Assembly (NCBI GenBank): GCA_963842795.1
Contig: CAWJHV010000015.1
Location: 407,294-471,293 of the forward strand
Direction: 5' to 3'
DNA length: 64,000 nt
Origin: WHSW01 sp963842795
GTDB lineage: Bacteria; Actinomycetota; Thermoleophilia; Solirubrobacterales; 70-9
This document shows positions 24,702 through 33,184 of this stretch, one piece after another (position 1 is the first letter of the stretch; each line of letters begins with the position of its first letter). The notes beneath the pieces are model-generated. The model was not told the origin of the DNA. It saw nothing but the letters and a program-made list of their open reading frames with translations, and made no database searches. The position numbers were made by a program, and so were the translations under genes.

Positions 24702-24705
24702 CAGC

Positions 24706-25239
24706 TCAGCACGGGGCCGCTACGGCCGGGGGCCGGAGCCCCACGGCTAACGGACAACCCGAGGAGAGACGGATCCGCCACCAGTTGAAGAGCATCCCGA
24801 GGATCCCCCATCGCGGGCGCGAGTGCCAATGGCGACAGCCCGGCTCGCCGATGTCCTCGTTGGAGATGATCGTCCAGCGGTGGCGCTCGGGCGCGATGAT
24901 CATCGACTCGAGCAGGCCCCGGTTGGCCTCCTCGACGTCGGCGCGCCGTCCGAGCTCGGCGCGCGCGTCGTGAAGTCGCGCGGCGAGCGCATCCCGAACC
25001 CGCTCCAGCTCTCCGGTCGAGAGCACGCGGGGGCCGCCAACCGCGCCGACGCCCCATTCGAGCCCGCGGCGGGGAAAGGCCGAGGCGAAGGTCTCTCCGA
25101 GCGCCCGCTCGAGGCGCCCGATCTGACGCCGCAGGTCGTCGCGAGCCCGGCGCTCGTCGATCTCGACCGCGGGCGCGCGGGGCGTCCCCAAAGGGGATGC
25201 CGGTGCGATCGCCTCGCTGTGTTCGAGCACGTCGGGCAC
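24706..25239 (-). CDS. Conserved-looking soluble protein of unknown function
   Basis: About 177 residues. The first ~100 form a helical, Arg/Ala/Glu-rich region (ARDDLRRQIGRLERALGETF, VRDALAARLHDARAELGRR). The C-terminal ~70 contain a distinctive aromatic and Cys/His-rich segment (RHRWTIISNEDIGEPGCRHWHSRP, then GMLFNWWRIRLSSGCP) that looks like a folded, possibly metal-binding or nucleic-acid-binding module. No family was recognised. The GTG at 25239 was chosen because GAGGAG lies six bases upstream; an in-frame GTG at 25308 would overlap the preceding gene. Confidence 0.65.
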   Translation of the reverse strand: MPDVLEHSEAIAPASPLGTPRAPAVEIDERRARDDLRRQIGRLERALGETFASAFPRRGLEWGVGAVGGPRVLSTGELERVRDALAARLHDARAELGRRADVEEANRGLLESMIIAPERHRWTIISNEDIGEPGCRHWHSRPRWGILGMLFNWWRIRLSSGCPLAVGLRPPAVAAPC

Positions 25240-25277
25240 TTCACACTCCTCGGAGACCCGTCGCCGACGCCGAGATT

Positions 25278-25946
25278 CTAACCGCGAAGGACGCTGCCGG
25301 CCAGCCACAGCGCCTCCTCGACCGCGATATCGGGCACCCCGCCGACCCGGATCGCGACCAGCAGCGTCCGCGAAGTCCGCGGGCCGACGCCGCGATCGGT
25401 GGCGCCGGCGCCGAACAGCAGCGCGAGCGGGCGCCCTTCGTCGGCGATCACGAGCGTCCCCGGCGGAAGGTCGCCAGGGCGCCCCTCGAGCCGCTCGCCG
25501 GCCTCGGTCGGCCTGATCCCGGGCGTGCCGCTGACCTGATCGGCGTCGAACGCGCGCAGGGCCACGCCCGACTCGATGATCGCGATCGTGAGCGCGTCGT
25601 CGAGCAGGTTCTGGCTCTTGAAGCCGCCCTGCCGCATGCGCTCGAGCGCCACCTCCTCGACCGGGGTGCGCTGCTCGTCCGGGTCGAGGCCGATGTGACG
25701 GTAGAAGACCCGGTAGGCCCAGGGGATCGGCTGATGTCGCAGGTTGATCGCCTGGGCGCCCGAGAAGCGGTCGGATAGCAGGCGCAGGCGCTCCTTGACC
25801 TCGCGCGGCGAGCGGCCGGACCCTCGCTCGACGAGCAGCCAGCGCATGCCGAGTCCCGGGAACTCCTCCCGCAGCTGCGGGGCGATCCAGCCCGCCTCGG
25901 GCTCGGCCTCGCCGGCGGACGCGTCGGGTGTCGGCCGGTCGCTCAC
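25278..25946 (-). CDS. B3/4-domain protein (tRNA-synthetase editing-domain homologue)
   Basis: A 222-residue protein with the B3/B4 fold pattern found in the phenylalanyl-tRNA synthetase beta subunit: LRLLSDRFSGAQAINLRHQPIPWAYRVFYRHIGLDPDEQRTPVEEVALERM, then NLLDDALTIAIIESGVALRAFDADQV and a C-terminal LALLFGAG segment. Stand-alone members may edit mischarged tRNA, but this is not established. The GTG start overlaps the stop of the thioredoxin-fold gene (GTGA). Confidence 0.82.
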   Translation of the reverse strand: MSDRPTPDASAGEAEPEAGWIAPQLREEFPGLGMRWLLVERGSGRSPREVKERLRLLSDRFSGAQAINLRHQPIPWAYRVFYRHIGLDPDEQRTPVEEVALERMRQGGFKSQNLLDDALTIAIIESGVALRAFDADQVSGTPGIRPTEAGERLEGRPGDLPPGTLVIADEGRPLALLFGAGATDRGVGPRTSRTLLVAIRVGGVPDIAVEEALWLAGSVLRG

Positions 25947-26650
25947 CGTTCCTCGGCCGCGCGACGCTCGGACTCGCGCAGCAGGCGCTCGACGGCAGCG
26001 GTCAGCTCCTCGTCGGAGAGCTCGTCGGTGCCCAGCTTCGCCTCGCTGAAGAGGCCGCCGGGAAAGGCGAAGGCGACCGTCGGGCAGACGCCGACCCGGT
26101 AGAGGTTGGAGACGGCGCCGTCGGCGTCCCAGCCCACGGGCACCCCCCAGCCGCGCTCGCGCACGATCGCCGCCGCCTCGTCGCGATCGTCGCGGACGTT
26201 GATGGAGAGGAAGTTGACCCGCGCGCCGAACCGGTCCGCGACCCGGTCGACGACGTCCTGCGTTGGCAGGCAGTCGGCGCCGCCGGTGAACCAGAACGAG
26301 ATCACCAGCGGGCGGTCGAAGAGATCGCAGACGCGGATCACCTCCGGCAGGTCTACCCGGCAGGCCGGATTGTGGCTCTCGTCGGAAGGACAGGGGTTGG
26401 CGCCGGTCTCGCAATCGTCCTGGAATACGTTCGCGTCCCCCTCCTGGGAGCCGAGCAGCTCCGGCACCGCGAACTCCGGCAGCGGCTCGCCGCGATCGGC
26501 CTCGCTGGTCCCGAGGATGCCGTCGTCGCGGGTTCGCAGCGTGTTCGCGGTCGCGATCACGATCACGATCAGGAAGGCGATCCCGACGAAGACCGAGTAA
26601 CGACTCGTCGGCCGGCGCGAATCGGGGCGCGCCTTGGGCTCATCGCTCAT
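25943..26650 (-). CDS. Membrane-anchored thioredoxin-fold protein lacking the CXXC motif
   Basis: A 235-residue protein with an N-terminal membrane anchor (residues ~20-36) and a TlpA/ResA-like extracytoplasmic domain. The strand and active-site region read VISFWFTGGADCLPTQDVV; where TlpA proteins have WCxxC, this has GGADC, so the first nucleophilic Cys is Gly124 and only Cys127 remains. The cis-Pro loop is VGVCPTVAFAF. Extra Cys pairs (80, 87, 97, 108) lie in an insertion before the active site. It is unlikely to be a normal dithiol oxidoreductase. Start and stop codons overlap both neighbours, so it is part of the exporter operon. Confidence 0.82.
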   Translation of the reverse strand: MSDEPKARPDSRRPTSRYSVFVGIAFLIVIVIATANTLRTRDDGILGTSEADRGEPLPEFAVPELLGSQEGDANVFQDDCETGANPCPSDESHNPACRVDLPEVIRVCDLFDRPLVISFWFTGGADCLPTQDVVDRVADRFGARVNFLSINVRDDRDEAAAIVRERGWGVPVGWDADGAVSNLYRVGVCPTVAFAFPGGLFSEAKLGTDELSDEELTAAVERLLRESERRAAEER

Positions 26651-29322
26651 CCCGGATCGGCGGCCGGCCGCGCGCGCGGGCGCCTGCCCTTGAACGAGCC
26701 GAGGGGCGCAAAGCCCGTCTCCGCCCAGACGAGCGCCGCCGGGAGCACGAGCAGCACCCCGAGCAGGGCGACGCCCAGGTCGAGCACCGTGACCAGCCCG
26801 AAATCGCGGAGCATGCGGATGTCGGTGGCGATCAGGGCGGCGAAGCCGGCGATCGCCGTGATCCCCGAGGCGAGCACGGCCATCCCGGTGCGCGAGTAGG
26901 CGCGGCGAAGCGCCTCGCCGACCGGCACCCCCGGTCCACGCTCCTCCTCGTAGCGCGCGGACAGCAGGACGCTGAACTCGGTCGCGATCGCGATCACCAG
27001 CGCCCCCAGGGTCGCCGACATCGGGTTCAGCGAGACGCCCGCGATCGCCAGCCCGAGCGCCGCCCAGCCGGTCGCGAGCACGATCGGGATCAGCGGCACC
27101 AGAGCGCGGCGGGCGGAGCGGTAGATCGCGAGCAGCGCCAGCGCCACCGCCGCCAGGCCGGCGAGGGTGAGCACGTAGCGGTTCGAGGAGAGTGCCGAGT
27201 TTGCGTCGGCGGCGAGCACCGGCAGTCCGACGACGTCGGCGCTGACCCCCTCGGGCGGGCCGTTCTCGGCTCCGGGAGGATCGATCTCGCCGCGGATCGA
27301 GTCGATGAGCTCCTTCTGCTCGTCGAACGGCATCACCTTGATCCCGAACGGGATCACCGCCGTGCCCGCGGTCGAGTCCTCACCGTCGCGGCTGACGAAG
27401 GCCGCGAGGAAGTACTTCGGCAGCAGGCCGAGGATCCCCTCGACCCGCTCGCTGCTGGTCGGTGGCTCGTCGCCGAAGAGGTCGGAGAGGTCGACGAAGG
27501 GACACAGCTGGGCGTCCTGGCGGGCGCAGGTCGTCGCCTCCCCGGCGAAGCCCGCGCGGGCGAGCACGCGCTGCTTGAAGTCGCTCATCCAGGCGACCAC
27601 GGCGGGATCGGTGAGGTCGTCGGCGCGGACCGCGACCTCGACCTCGCCCGAGACGCCGGTGGTCTCCTGGAGCTCGTCGACGTTCTGGAGCTCGGGGAGG
27701 TCGCTGGGGACGAGCTCGCGCAGGTCGGAGATCACCTCCGCCCGGGTGCCCGCGATCCAGCCGGCGGCGGCGAGCACGAGGCCGACCGCAAGCACCCTGC
27801 CCGGCGCGGCGACCGAGAACGCGAGCGCCCGCCGCCCGAGCCGGCCGGCCCGAGCCCCGGCGCGGTCGCGCGCCGCGCCGACCCCCGCCCAGCGCCCCGG
27901 AGCGGGCAGGCGGCCGCCGAGCGCCGTCGCGCGGCGCCCGGATCCGGCCGGAGTCGCGCGCCCGGTGAGCGAGAGCAACGCGAGGCCCGCGGTGAGCGCG
28001 AGCACGAAGGCGATCGCGACCCCGAGCACGAGCAGGACGCCGAACCCGCGCACCATCGGGATCGGCGAGAGCAGCAGGACGCAGAACCCGGCGATCGTCG
28101 CCACGGCGGCGGTGCCGATCACCGGCCCCCCGCGCGCCCCCGCCTCGATCGCGGCGCGTGGAGCGGAGGAGCCCGAAGCCCGTGCCTCGACGAAGCGCGC
28201 CTGGAACTGGATCGAGTAGTCGACCGCGAGCCCGATCAGGATCGGCAGCACCGCGATCGAGGCCATCGTCAGCGAGCCGCCGAGCGCGGAGAGCAGCCCG
28301 AACGCAATCGCCGCGGCGGCGAGCGCCAACGCCAGCGGCAGCAGGCGCAGCGGGGGCCCAAAGACGAGCGCCAGGGTCAGCGTCATCACCACCAGAGCGG
28401 CGATCAGGAGCACCCCGATCGCGCTCGAGAGCTTCTCGGCCAGCCCATCGACGACCACCGGGGCCCCGCTGACCACGTATTCGGCGTTGCGGATCCGGAA
28501 GGCGGGATCGGCGACCGCGGCGCGGATCTGGTCGATCGCCTCGCCCCGCTCCGACTGGTTCAGGTCGGGGCGCAGGCGGATCAGGATCTGCGCCGAATCG
28601 GCGCTCGGCCAGAACAGCGAGAAGCGCGGCTTCGGCTGGCCGCCGCGAGCGCTGTCGAAGACGACGGAGCTGACGAAGGTCGGGTCGTCGAGACGGGGGA
28701 TATCGGTTTGCCCGTACTTGATCGCCAGCCCCTGCAGCTGAGCCTGGAACGCGCCCAGCACCTCCTGCCCCGCGGCCTGGGCCGCCGCGCGCTGACCGGC
28801 CTCGTCAAAGCCCTGGCGGCGGGCGCGGGCGGCGGCTGCGACGCCGGCGGCGCGAGCCTGGCGCACCGCCGCGCGGGTCTGCGAGCGGAGCAGCTTCGAG
28901 GCGCTGATCGCGGACTGGTTGAGGAAGGTGGCGCCGCCGAGCACCGCCTGGGCCGGCTTCGACTCGGCGATCGACGCGCACGGCGCCGGCGCCGGCTCGT
29001 CGGTGAACACCTCGCCGCCCGGCACGTTGCCCGAGAGGCAACCCTCCAGCGAGAGCAGCGTGCCGAGGTCCGAGGTCAGCACGAGCTGCTGGAGGTCGCC
29101 CTTGACGAGCACGACCACGGCGTCGTCGCCGAACTTCTGCCGGAACTCCTGCGTCGCGTGGTAGGCGGGCGAATCGCTGTCGACGAGCTGGTCGGTGCCC
29201 GCGTCGGGCTCCAGCCGCAGCGCCGCGACCGCGCCGATCAGCGCCACCATCGCCACGCCGGCGACCACCGCGACCGGCCGCTCGACGCACCAGCCCGCGA
29301 TCCGTGCGAAGCGATCGGTCAC
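26647..29322 (-). CDS. MMPL/RND-type exporter
   Basis: An 891-residue inner-membrane transporter with the two-fold MMPL/RND layout: one helix near the N-terminus, a large extracytoplasmic domain (~residues 40-290), a helix bundle with an internal AVDYSIQFQARFVEAR (D-Y pair of the proton relay) near residue 375, a second extracytoplasmic domain, and a second bundle with ATEFSVLLSARYEEERG. It probably exports a lipid or hydrophobic molecule. It lies directly downstream of a YrbE/Mkl lipid-transporter core, separated only by two repeat units. GTG start; its stop overlaps the thioredoxin-fold gene by ATGA. Confidence 0.9.
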   Translation of the reverse strand: MTDRFARIAGWCVERPVAVVAGVAMVALIGAVAALRLEPDAGTDQLVDSDSPAYHATQEFRQKFGDDAVVVLVKGDLQQLVLTSDLGTLLSLEGCLSGNVPGGEVFTDEPAPAPCASIAESKPAQAVLGGATFLNQSAISASKLLRSQTRAAVRQARAAGVAAAARARRQGFDEAGQRAAAQAAGQEVLGAFQAQLQGLAIKYGQTDIPRLDDPTFVSSVVFDSARGGQPKPRFSLFWPSADSAQILIRLRPDLNQSERGEAIDQIRAAVADPAFRIRNAEYVVSGAPVVVDGLAEKLSSAIGVLLIAALVVMTLTLALVFGPPLRLLPLALALAAAAIAFGLLSALGGSLTMASIAVLPILIGLAVDYSIQFQARFVEARASGSSAPRAAIEAGARGGPVIGTAAVATIAGFCVLLLSPIPMVRGFGVLLVLGVAIAFVLALTAGLALLSLTGRATPAGSGRRATALGGRLPAPGRWAGVGAARDRAGARAGRLGRRALAFSVAAPGRVLAVGLVLAAAGWIAGTRAEVISDLRELVPSDLPELQNVDELQETTGVSGEVEVAVRADDLTDPAVVAWMSDFKQRVLARAGFAGEATTCARQDAQLCPFVDLSDLFGDEPPTSSERVEGILGLLPKYFLAAFVSRDGEDSTAGTAVIPFGIKVMPFDEQKELIDSIRGEIDPPGAENGPPEGVSADVVGLPVLAADANSALSSNRYVLTLAGLAAVALALLAIYRSARRALVPLIPIVLATGWAALGLAIAGVSLNPMSATLGALVIAIATEFSVLLSARYEEERGPGVPVGEALRRAYSRTGMAVLASGITAIAGFAALIATDIRMLRDFGLVTVLDLGVALLGVLLVLPAALVWAETGFAPLGSFKGRRPRARPAADPG

Positions 29323-29356
29323 CGCGGAGAGCTTACGGACGCGCGGGCGTCAGCTC

Positions 29357-29443
29357 GCCGCTTAGGGCGTGCTGGGCAAGGAGGCAGGGAGCGTGGCGTG
29401 CTCTGCACGCGAGCGACCGATGACGCCGCCCAGCGCGTCCTAA
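29357..29443. repeat. 87-bp palindromic element, unit A of a tandem pair
   Basis: The ends can pair (TTAGGGCGTGCTGGGC with GCCCAGCGCGTCCTAA, using G-T pairs), and an inner GCGTGC / GCACGC hairpin lies in the middle, so the whole unit can fold as one long hairpin. It is directly followed by a second unit with only a handful of differences. Confidence 0.85.
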
Positions 29444-29530
29444 GCCGCTTGGGGCGTGCTGGGCAAGGATGCAGGGAGCGGTTGCGTGCTCTGCACGCGA
29501 GCGACCGATGACGCCGCCCAGCGCGTCCTA
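29444..29530. repeat. 87-bp palindromic element, unit B of a tandem pair
   Basis: Near-identical to unit A. Differences cluster in the inner loop (GCGGTTGCGTGC against GCGTGGCGTGC) and a few single bases. Its last bases CCTA contain, on the minus strand, the TAG stop codon of the Mkl ATPase gene, so the element abuts and closes that gene. Confidence 0.85.
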
Positions 29531-30538
29531 GTCCATCGAAAGCGGACCGGCAGTTTCCGCGTTCAGGAACTGCGAGACGAACTCGTTGTCGGAGTTGAAG
29601 AGCTCGTCGGAGGGGCCCGACTCGACGATCTTGCCCTTCCAGAGCACGGCGATGAAGTCGGCGATCCGGCGAGCGGTGCCGAGGTCGTGGCTGATCACCA
29701 GGTAGCAGCCGCCGTTCTCCTCGTGGATCTCGCGGATCAGCTCGCAGAGCAGCGCCGTGCGCACCGGGTCGAGGCCCGAGTCGGGCTCGTCGAACATGAC
29801 GATCGCGGGGTCGAGGACCAGCGCCCGGGCGAACCCGGCCCGCTTGCGCATCCCGCCCGAGAGCTCGTTCGGCATCTTCTCCAGCGCCTCGGAGAGGCCG
29901 ACCTCGGCCAGACGGCGGTTGACGATCTCGCCGATCTCGTCCTCGCTCTTGTCCGTGTGCTGGCGGAGCGGGAAGGCGACGTTGTCGAAGATGTTCATGG
30001 AGCCGAACAGAGCCCCGTCCTGGAACAGCAGGCCGAACTTCTTGCGCATCTCGAAGAGCTCGTCGTCGCTCATGTTCGGCACCGACTCGCCGTGCACGAG
30101 CAGATCGCCGGAGTCGGGGTAGAGCAGGCCGACGATGTGCTTGATCAGCACCGACTTGCCGGTCCCCGAAGGGCCGAGCACCATCGAGATCTGATCGTCG
30201 GGCAGCCCCAGGTTGAGCCCGTTGAGGATCCGCGTGCGGCCGAACTGCTTGACCACGTCGATGACCTCGATCGCATCCTCGCCGCCGTGGTCGCGCTTCT
30301 CGCCCGTGTGCCAGCGGTAGGGGTTCGACTCCTTCGGGTCGACGCCCGGGATCGAGTAGTCCTTGTGCAGGTTGCCGAGCTCCGGCGCGGGCTCCTCGTA
30401 GTCGTCCTCGTTCTCGCCCCGGTCGACGTCGCTGGCGAAGCGGTCGTACTCGCTATCCAGCTGCCGGTCCTCGGGCTGGTCCTCGGCGACCTCCTCGTCG
30501 CGGCCGGCCTCCTCGCGGTTGCGCTCGTCTTCTGCCAT
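29528..30538 (-). CDS. Mkl/MlaF-type ABC ATPase with acidic N-terminal extension
   Basis: A 336-residue protein. The first ~85 residues are an acidic, disordered-looking extension (NREEAGRDEEVAEDQPEDR). The ATPase follows, with Walker A GPSGTGKS, signature NELSGGMRKR, Walker B IVMFDEPDSGLDP and switch His in VISHDLGTARRIADF. The GLDPVRTA and GPSGTGKSVLIKHIVGLLYPDSG segments are typical of the MlaF/Mkl family that powers MCE lipid transporters. It is 19 bases after a YrbE permease gene. The TAG stop is contributed by the adjacent repeat. Confidence 0.92.
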   Translation of the reverse strand: MAEDERNREEAGRDEEVAEDQPEDRQLDSEYDRFASDVDRGENEDDYEEPAPELGNLHKDYSIPGVDPKESNPYRWHTGEKRDHGGEDAIEVIDVVKQFGRTRILNGLNLGLPDDQISMVLGPSGTGKSVLIKHIVGLLYPDSGDLLVHGESVPNMSDDELFEMRKKFGLLFQDGALFGSMNIFDNVAFPLRQHTDKSEDEIGEIVNRRLAEVGLSEALEKMPNELSGGMRKRAGFARALVLDPAIVMFDEPDSGLDPVRTALLCELIREIHEENGGCYLVISHDLGTARRIADFIAVLWKGKIVESGPSDELFNSDNEFVSQFLNAETAGPLSMD

Positions 30539-30557
30539 CGACCTGACCCCTTTCTCC

Positions 30558-31355
30558 CTAGCCGCCGATCGGCGCCCTCGGATTCGCTCCCCAGAACACC
30601 AGCGTTCCCATCATCCCGATGATGTGCACCAGGACGATGTTGAGCACCATCGACTTCGCCGTCGCCGTGCCCACGCCGACCGGACCGCCGGAGGCGGTGT
30701 AGCCGTAGTAGCAGCCGACCAGAACGATCGCCGTCGCCATGAACATCGCCTTGATCAGGCTGAATAACAGATCGGGCGGGTTCTGGAACATCCAGAAGAT
30801 CAGGAAGTAGCCGCCCGAGGAGACCTCGGCGATCTGCTCGACCACCGCCAGGTAGGAGGCCAGATAGCCAACCCCGATCGCCGCCAGGTACATGAATGGC
30901 AGCGTCAGCCAGGCGCCGAGCAGGCGCGTGCCGCAGAGGAAGATCATCGGGTTGACGCCCATCACCTCGAGGGCGTCGACCTCGTCGGAGATCCGCATCG
31001 CCCCGAGCTCGGCGACGATCCCGGTGCCGACCTTGGCGGCCATCATGTAGCCGAAGGCATAGGGGATCACCTCGCGCAGGTCGCACCACGCGGCGAACAC
31101 GCCGGCGTAGGCGGGCGACCCGACCGAGCGGTTGAAGTACGCGCCTTCGATCCCGCATTGCAGGCCGAGGATGAAGACCAGGCCCCAGATCACGACGGTC
31201 GAGCCCAGGATCAGGATCCCGGCCTGGCGCAGCGCCTCGCCGAAGAAGCGCATCACCCGGCCCGAGTAAACGATCCCCATCACGCGCCCCGAGAAGCGCG
31301 CGATATCGCCCAGGCTGCCGAGCCAGTCTCTTGGCACTGCCAACCAGCCGGGCAT
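30558..31355 (-). CDS. MlaE/YrbE-type permease B
   Basis: A 265-residue inner-membrane permease with about six helices and the diagnostic MlaE-family block KVGTGIVAELGAMRISDEVDALEVMGVNPMIFL that contacts the ATPase. The C-terminal GCYYGYTASGGPVGVGTATAKSMVLN is also typical of YrbE proteins. It forms the membrane part of an MCE lipid transporter with the other YrbE and the Mkl ATPase. Position after the first YrbE suggests the YrbE-B role. Confidence 0.92.
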   Translation of the reverse strand: MPGWLAVPRDWLGSLGDIARFSGRVMGIVYSGRVMRFFGEALRQAGILILGSTVVIWGLVFILGLQCGIEGAYFNRSVGSPAYAGVFAAWCDLREVIPYAFGYMMAAKVGTGIVAELGAMRISDEVDALEVMGVNPMIFLCGTRLLGAWLTLPFMYLAAIGVGYLASYLAVVEQIAEVSSGGYFLIFWMFQNPPDLLFSLIKAMFMATAIVLVGCYYGYTASGGPVGVGTATAKSMVLNIVLVHIIGMMGTLVFWGANPRAPIGG

Positions 31356-31418
31356 CGTCAGGCGTCCGTCCTATCCGAGAGACACCCGGCACGCCCGGAC
31401 GCGGAAGCAGCATCAAAT

Positions 31419-31439
31419 GTCCGCGGCGTAGCCGCGGAC
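31419..31439. repeat. Short hairpin family, copy 2
   Basis: A perfect 9-bp stem GTCCGCGGC / GCCGCGGAC with loop GTA, preceded by TCAAAT. Compared with the copy at 21693 the arm differs at a position (T/C) that changes on both sides, keeping the stem. It lies in the 130-base gap between the two YrbE genes. Confidence 0.6.
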
Positions 31440-31485
31440 CAGTTATTCCAGGCGAGAGCGGAGGACGTGGCCGGAGTTATGCCCG

Positions 31486-32292
31486 TCATTTAATAACTGA
31501 GATCTCGGGATGGGTGGCGAGCAGGGTTTGCGTGAAGACATAGTTGAACGCGAACACCCCCAGGAAGGCGATCACGACCGCCTCGTTCACGGCTCTGCCT
31601 ACCCCCTCGGCGCCTCCGGACGCATTCATCCCTTTGTAACAGCAGACGACCGCGATGATCGCGCCGAAGATTGTGCATTTGAGGATCGAGCCCCATAAGT
31701 CGGTGACCGACGCGTTGTTGAACAGGGTCGCGAAGAAGCCGCCGAGCGGCTGCCCGTAGGCGATCTCGGCGAACAGCCCGCCGGCGATCCCGAACAGCAG
31801 CGCGTAGATGTCCATCAACCCGGTGATCAGCATCAGGGCGAGGAAGCGCGGCACGACGAGGTTCTTGATCGGGTCGACGCCGAGCACCTGCAGGGCGTCG
31901 AGCTCCTCGCGGATCTTGCGCGCGCCGAGATCCGCGGTGATCGCGGTGCCGGCGACGCCGGCGACCACGACGGCGGTCACGAACGGCGCGAACTCGCGCA
32001 CCGAGGCGAGGATGAAGAAACCGCCGAGCCGGTCCAGAGCGCCGAACAGCGAGAGGAAGTTGGCCGCCTGCAGTCCCGGCGCACCGAAGCCGAACGCGAT
32101 GGTCGAGATCATCATGGGGAACCAGCAGAGCTGGAGCGCGAAGAGGAACTGGCCGATGAACTCGCCGCCGTAGGGGTACGGCGGCCTGACCGTAGCCGTG
32201 ATCGTCTTACCGGTCAGGATCATCATGTTCCCGACCTGCTCGAACAGGCTCTTGGCGGGCAGGAAAGCCCTGTCAGCGACTGATCTGACCAT
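31486..32292 (-). CDS. MlaE/YrbE-type permease A
   Basis: A 268-residue permease of the same family as its neighbour, with the block VAGVAGTAITADLGARKIREELDALQVLGVDPIKNLVVPRF and the C-terminal CCYKGMNASGGAEGVGRAVNEAVV. An N-terminal ~45-residue amphipathic region precedes the first helix, as in YrbE proteins. It is the first gene of the yrbE-yrbE-mkl set, with a strong ribosome site (GAGGAG). No MCE-domain substrate-binding gene is found next to it in this window. Confidence 0.92.
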   Translation of the reverse strand: MVRSVADRAFLPAKSLFEQVGNMMILTGKTITATVRPPYPYGGEFIGQFLFALQLCWFPMMISTIAFGFGAPGLQAANFLSLFGALDRLGGFFILASVREFAPFVTAVVVAGVAGTAITADLGARKIREELDALQVLGVDPIKNLVVPRFLALMLITGLMDIYALLFGIAGGLFAEIAYGQPLGGFFATLFNNASVTDLWGSILKCTIFGAIIAVVCCYKGMNASGGAEGVGRAVNEAVVIAFLGVFAFNYVFTQTLLATHPEISVIK

Positions 32293-32524
32293 CTTCTCCT
32301 CGGGCCACGGCGCGCACGCGCGGTGACCGGCGCGACAAGATTATTCGATGGGGTGCGCGTGCGCCACCCCCAACCGCCGCGCGAGCGGCCGCTCTGGCCC
32401 GGCTTGCCGGCGCGCCGAACCGCGCCGGAGAAACCGCGAGCGGTGGTATGTTGCCCGCGCCTTGGGGGAGGAGACCGCCATCAGCGTCCGTCCACCGCCA
32501 TATCCGCGTCGAACACGTGCCCGG

Positions 32525-33166
32525 ATGGCCCCGTTCGCCGCGCTCGCCGCGCTCGCGGTCGGGCTCGGGGCCTGCGGCGGCGACAAGCCCCGCCAGGACG
32601 CCGACGAGCCCTCCGCCGACTTCCCGGTCGCGGTCACGTCGGCCAAGTTCGCCACCAACCAGCGGCTGGCGAATACGAACGACCTGCGGCTCGAGATCGA
32701 GAACACGGGAGACGATCAGGTCCCAGACCTCGCGGTCACCATCTACACCGGCGACGTGAAGGCGGGTGGCTCGTTCTCGGTTCGCTCAGACCAGCCGGGG
32801 CTCGCCGACCCGAACCGCCCGGTTTGGATCCTCGAGAGCGGCTTCCCGAAGCTCGCCTCCCACGGCGAGACCAGGGCGGAGCTCGACGCCGCGCCCTCGG
32901 CCGGCGCCGAGGCGGCGCAGACCGACACCTTCTCCTTCGGCCCCCTCGAACCGGGCGAGAGCAAGGACATCGTCTGGCGGGTGACGCCCGTGGTCGCGGG
33001 CACCTACACCGTCCACTACGAGCTCGCCGCCGGGCTCAACGGCAACGCGAAGGCGGTGACCGCCGACGGCGGGCCGGTGAAGGGCGAGTTCGTGGTCACG
33101 GTCAGCGGCAAGCCGCCCGCGGCGAGGGTCGACGACGCCGGCAACGTGGTAATTCAGGAGAACTGA
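32525..33166 (+). CDS. Secreted lipoprotein with DUF11/CARDB-like beta domain
   Basis: At least 213 residues. A hydrophobic segment ends in a lipobox (GLGACGG), so it should be lipid-anchored outside the membrane. The mature part has an Ig-like beta pattern (ANTNDLRLEIENTGDDQVPDLAVTIYTGD, later LEPGESKDIVWRVTPVVAGTYTVHYELAAGL), as in CARDB/DUF11-like domains. From the ATG at 32525 the signal lacks the usual basic N-region; the frame upstream encodes PYPRRTRAR, so the true start is probably upstream. Candidates are TTG 32462, or an ATC at 32480 with a perfect ribosome site six bases before it. It precedes the sugar dehydrogenase genes. Confidence 0.78.
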   Translation: MAPFAALAALAVGLGACGGDKPRQDADEPSADFPVAVTSAKFATNQRLANTNDLRLEIENTGDDQVPDLAVTIYTGDVKAGGSFSVRSDQPGLADPNRPVWILESGFPKLASHGETRAELDAAPSAGAEAAQTDTFSFGPLEPGESKDIVWRVTPVVAGTYTVHYELAAGLNGNAKAVTADGGPVKGEFVVTVSGKPPAARVDDAGNVVIQEN

Positions 33167-33184
33167 GCCGCTACCGTCCGGTCG

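Noticed and set aside
29357..29530. Possible CRISPR array
   Set aside because: Only two units, directly abutting without spacers, each palindromic over its whole length; no cas genes in the window.
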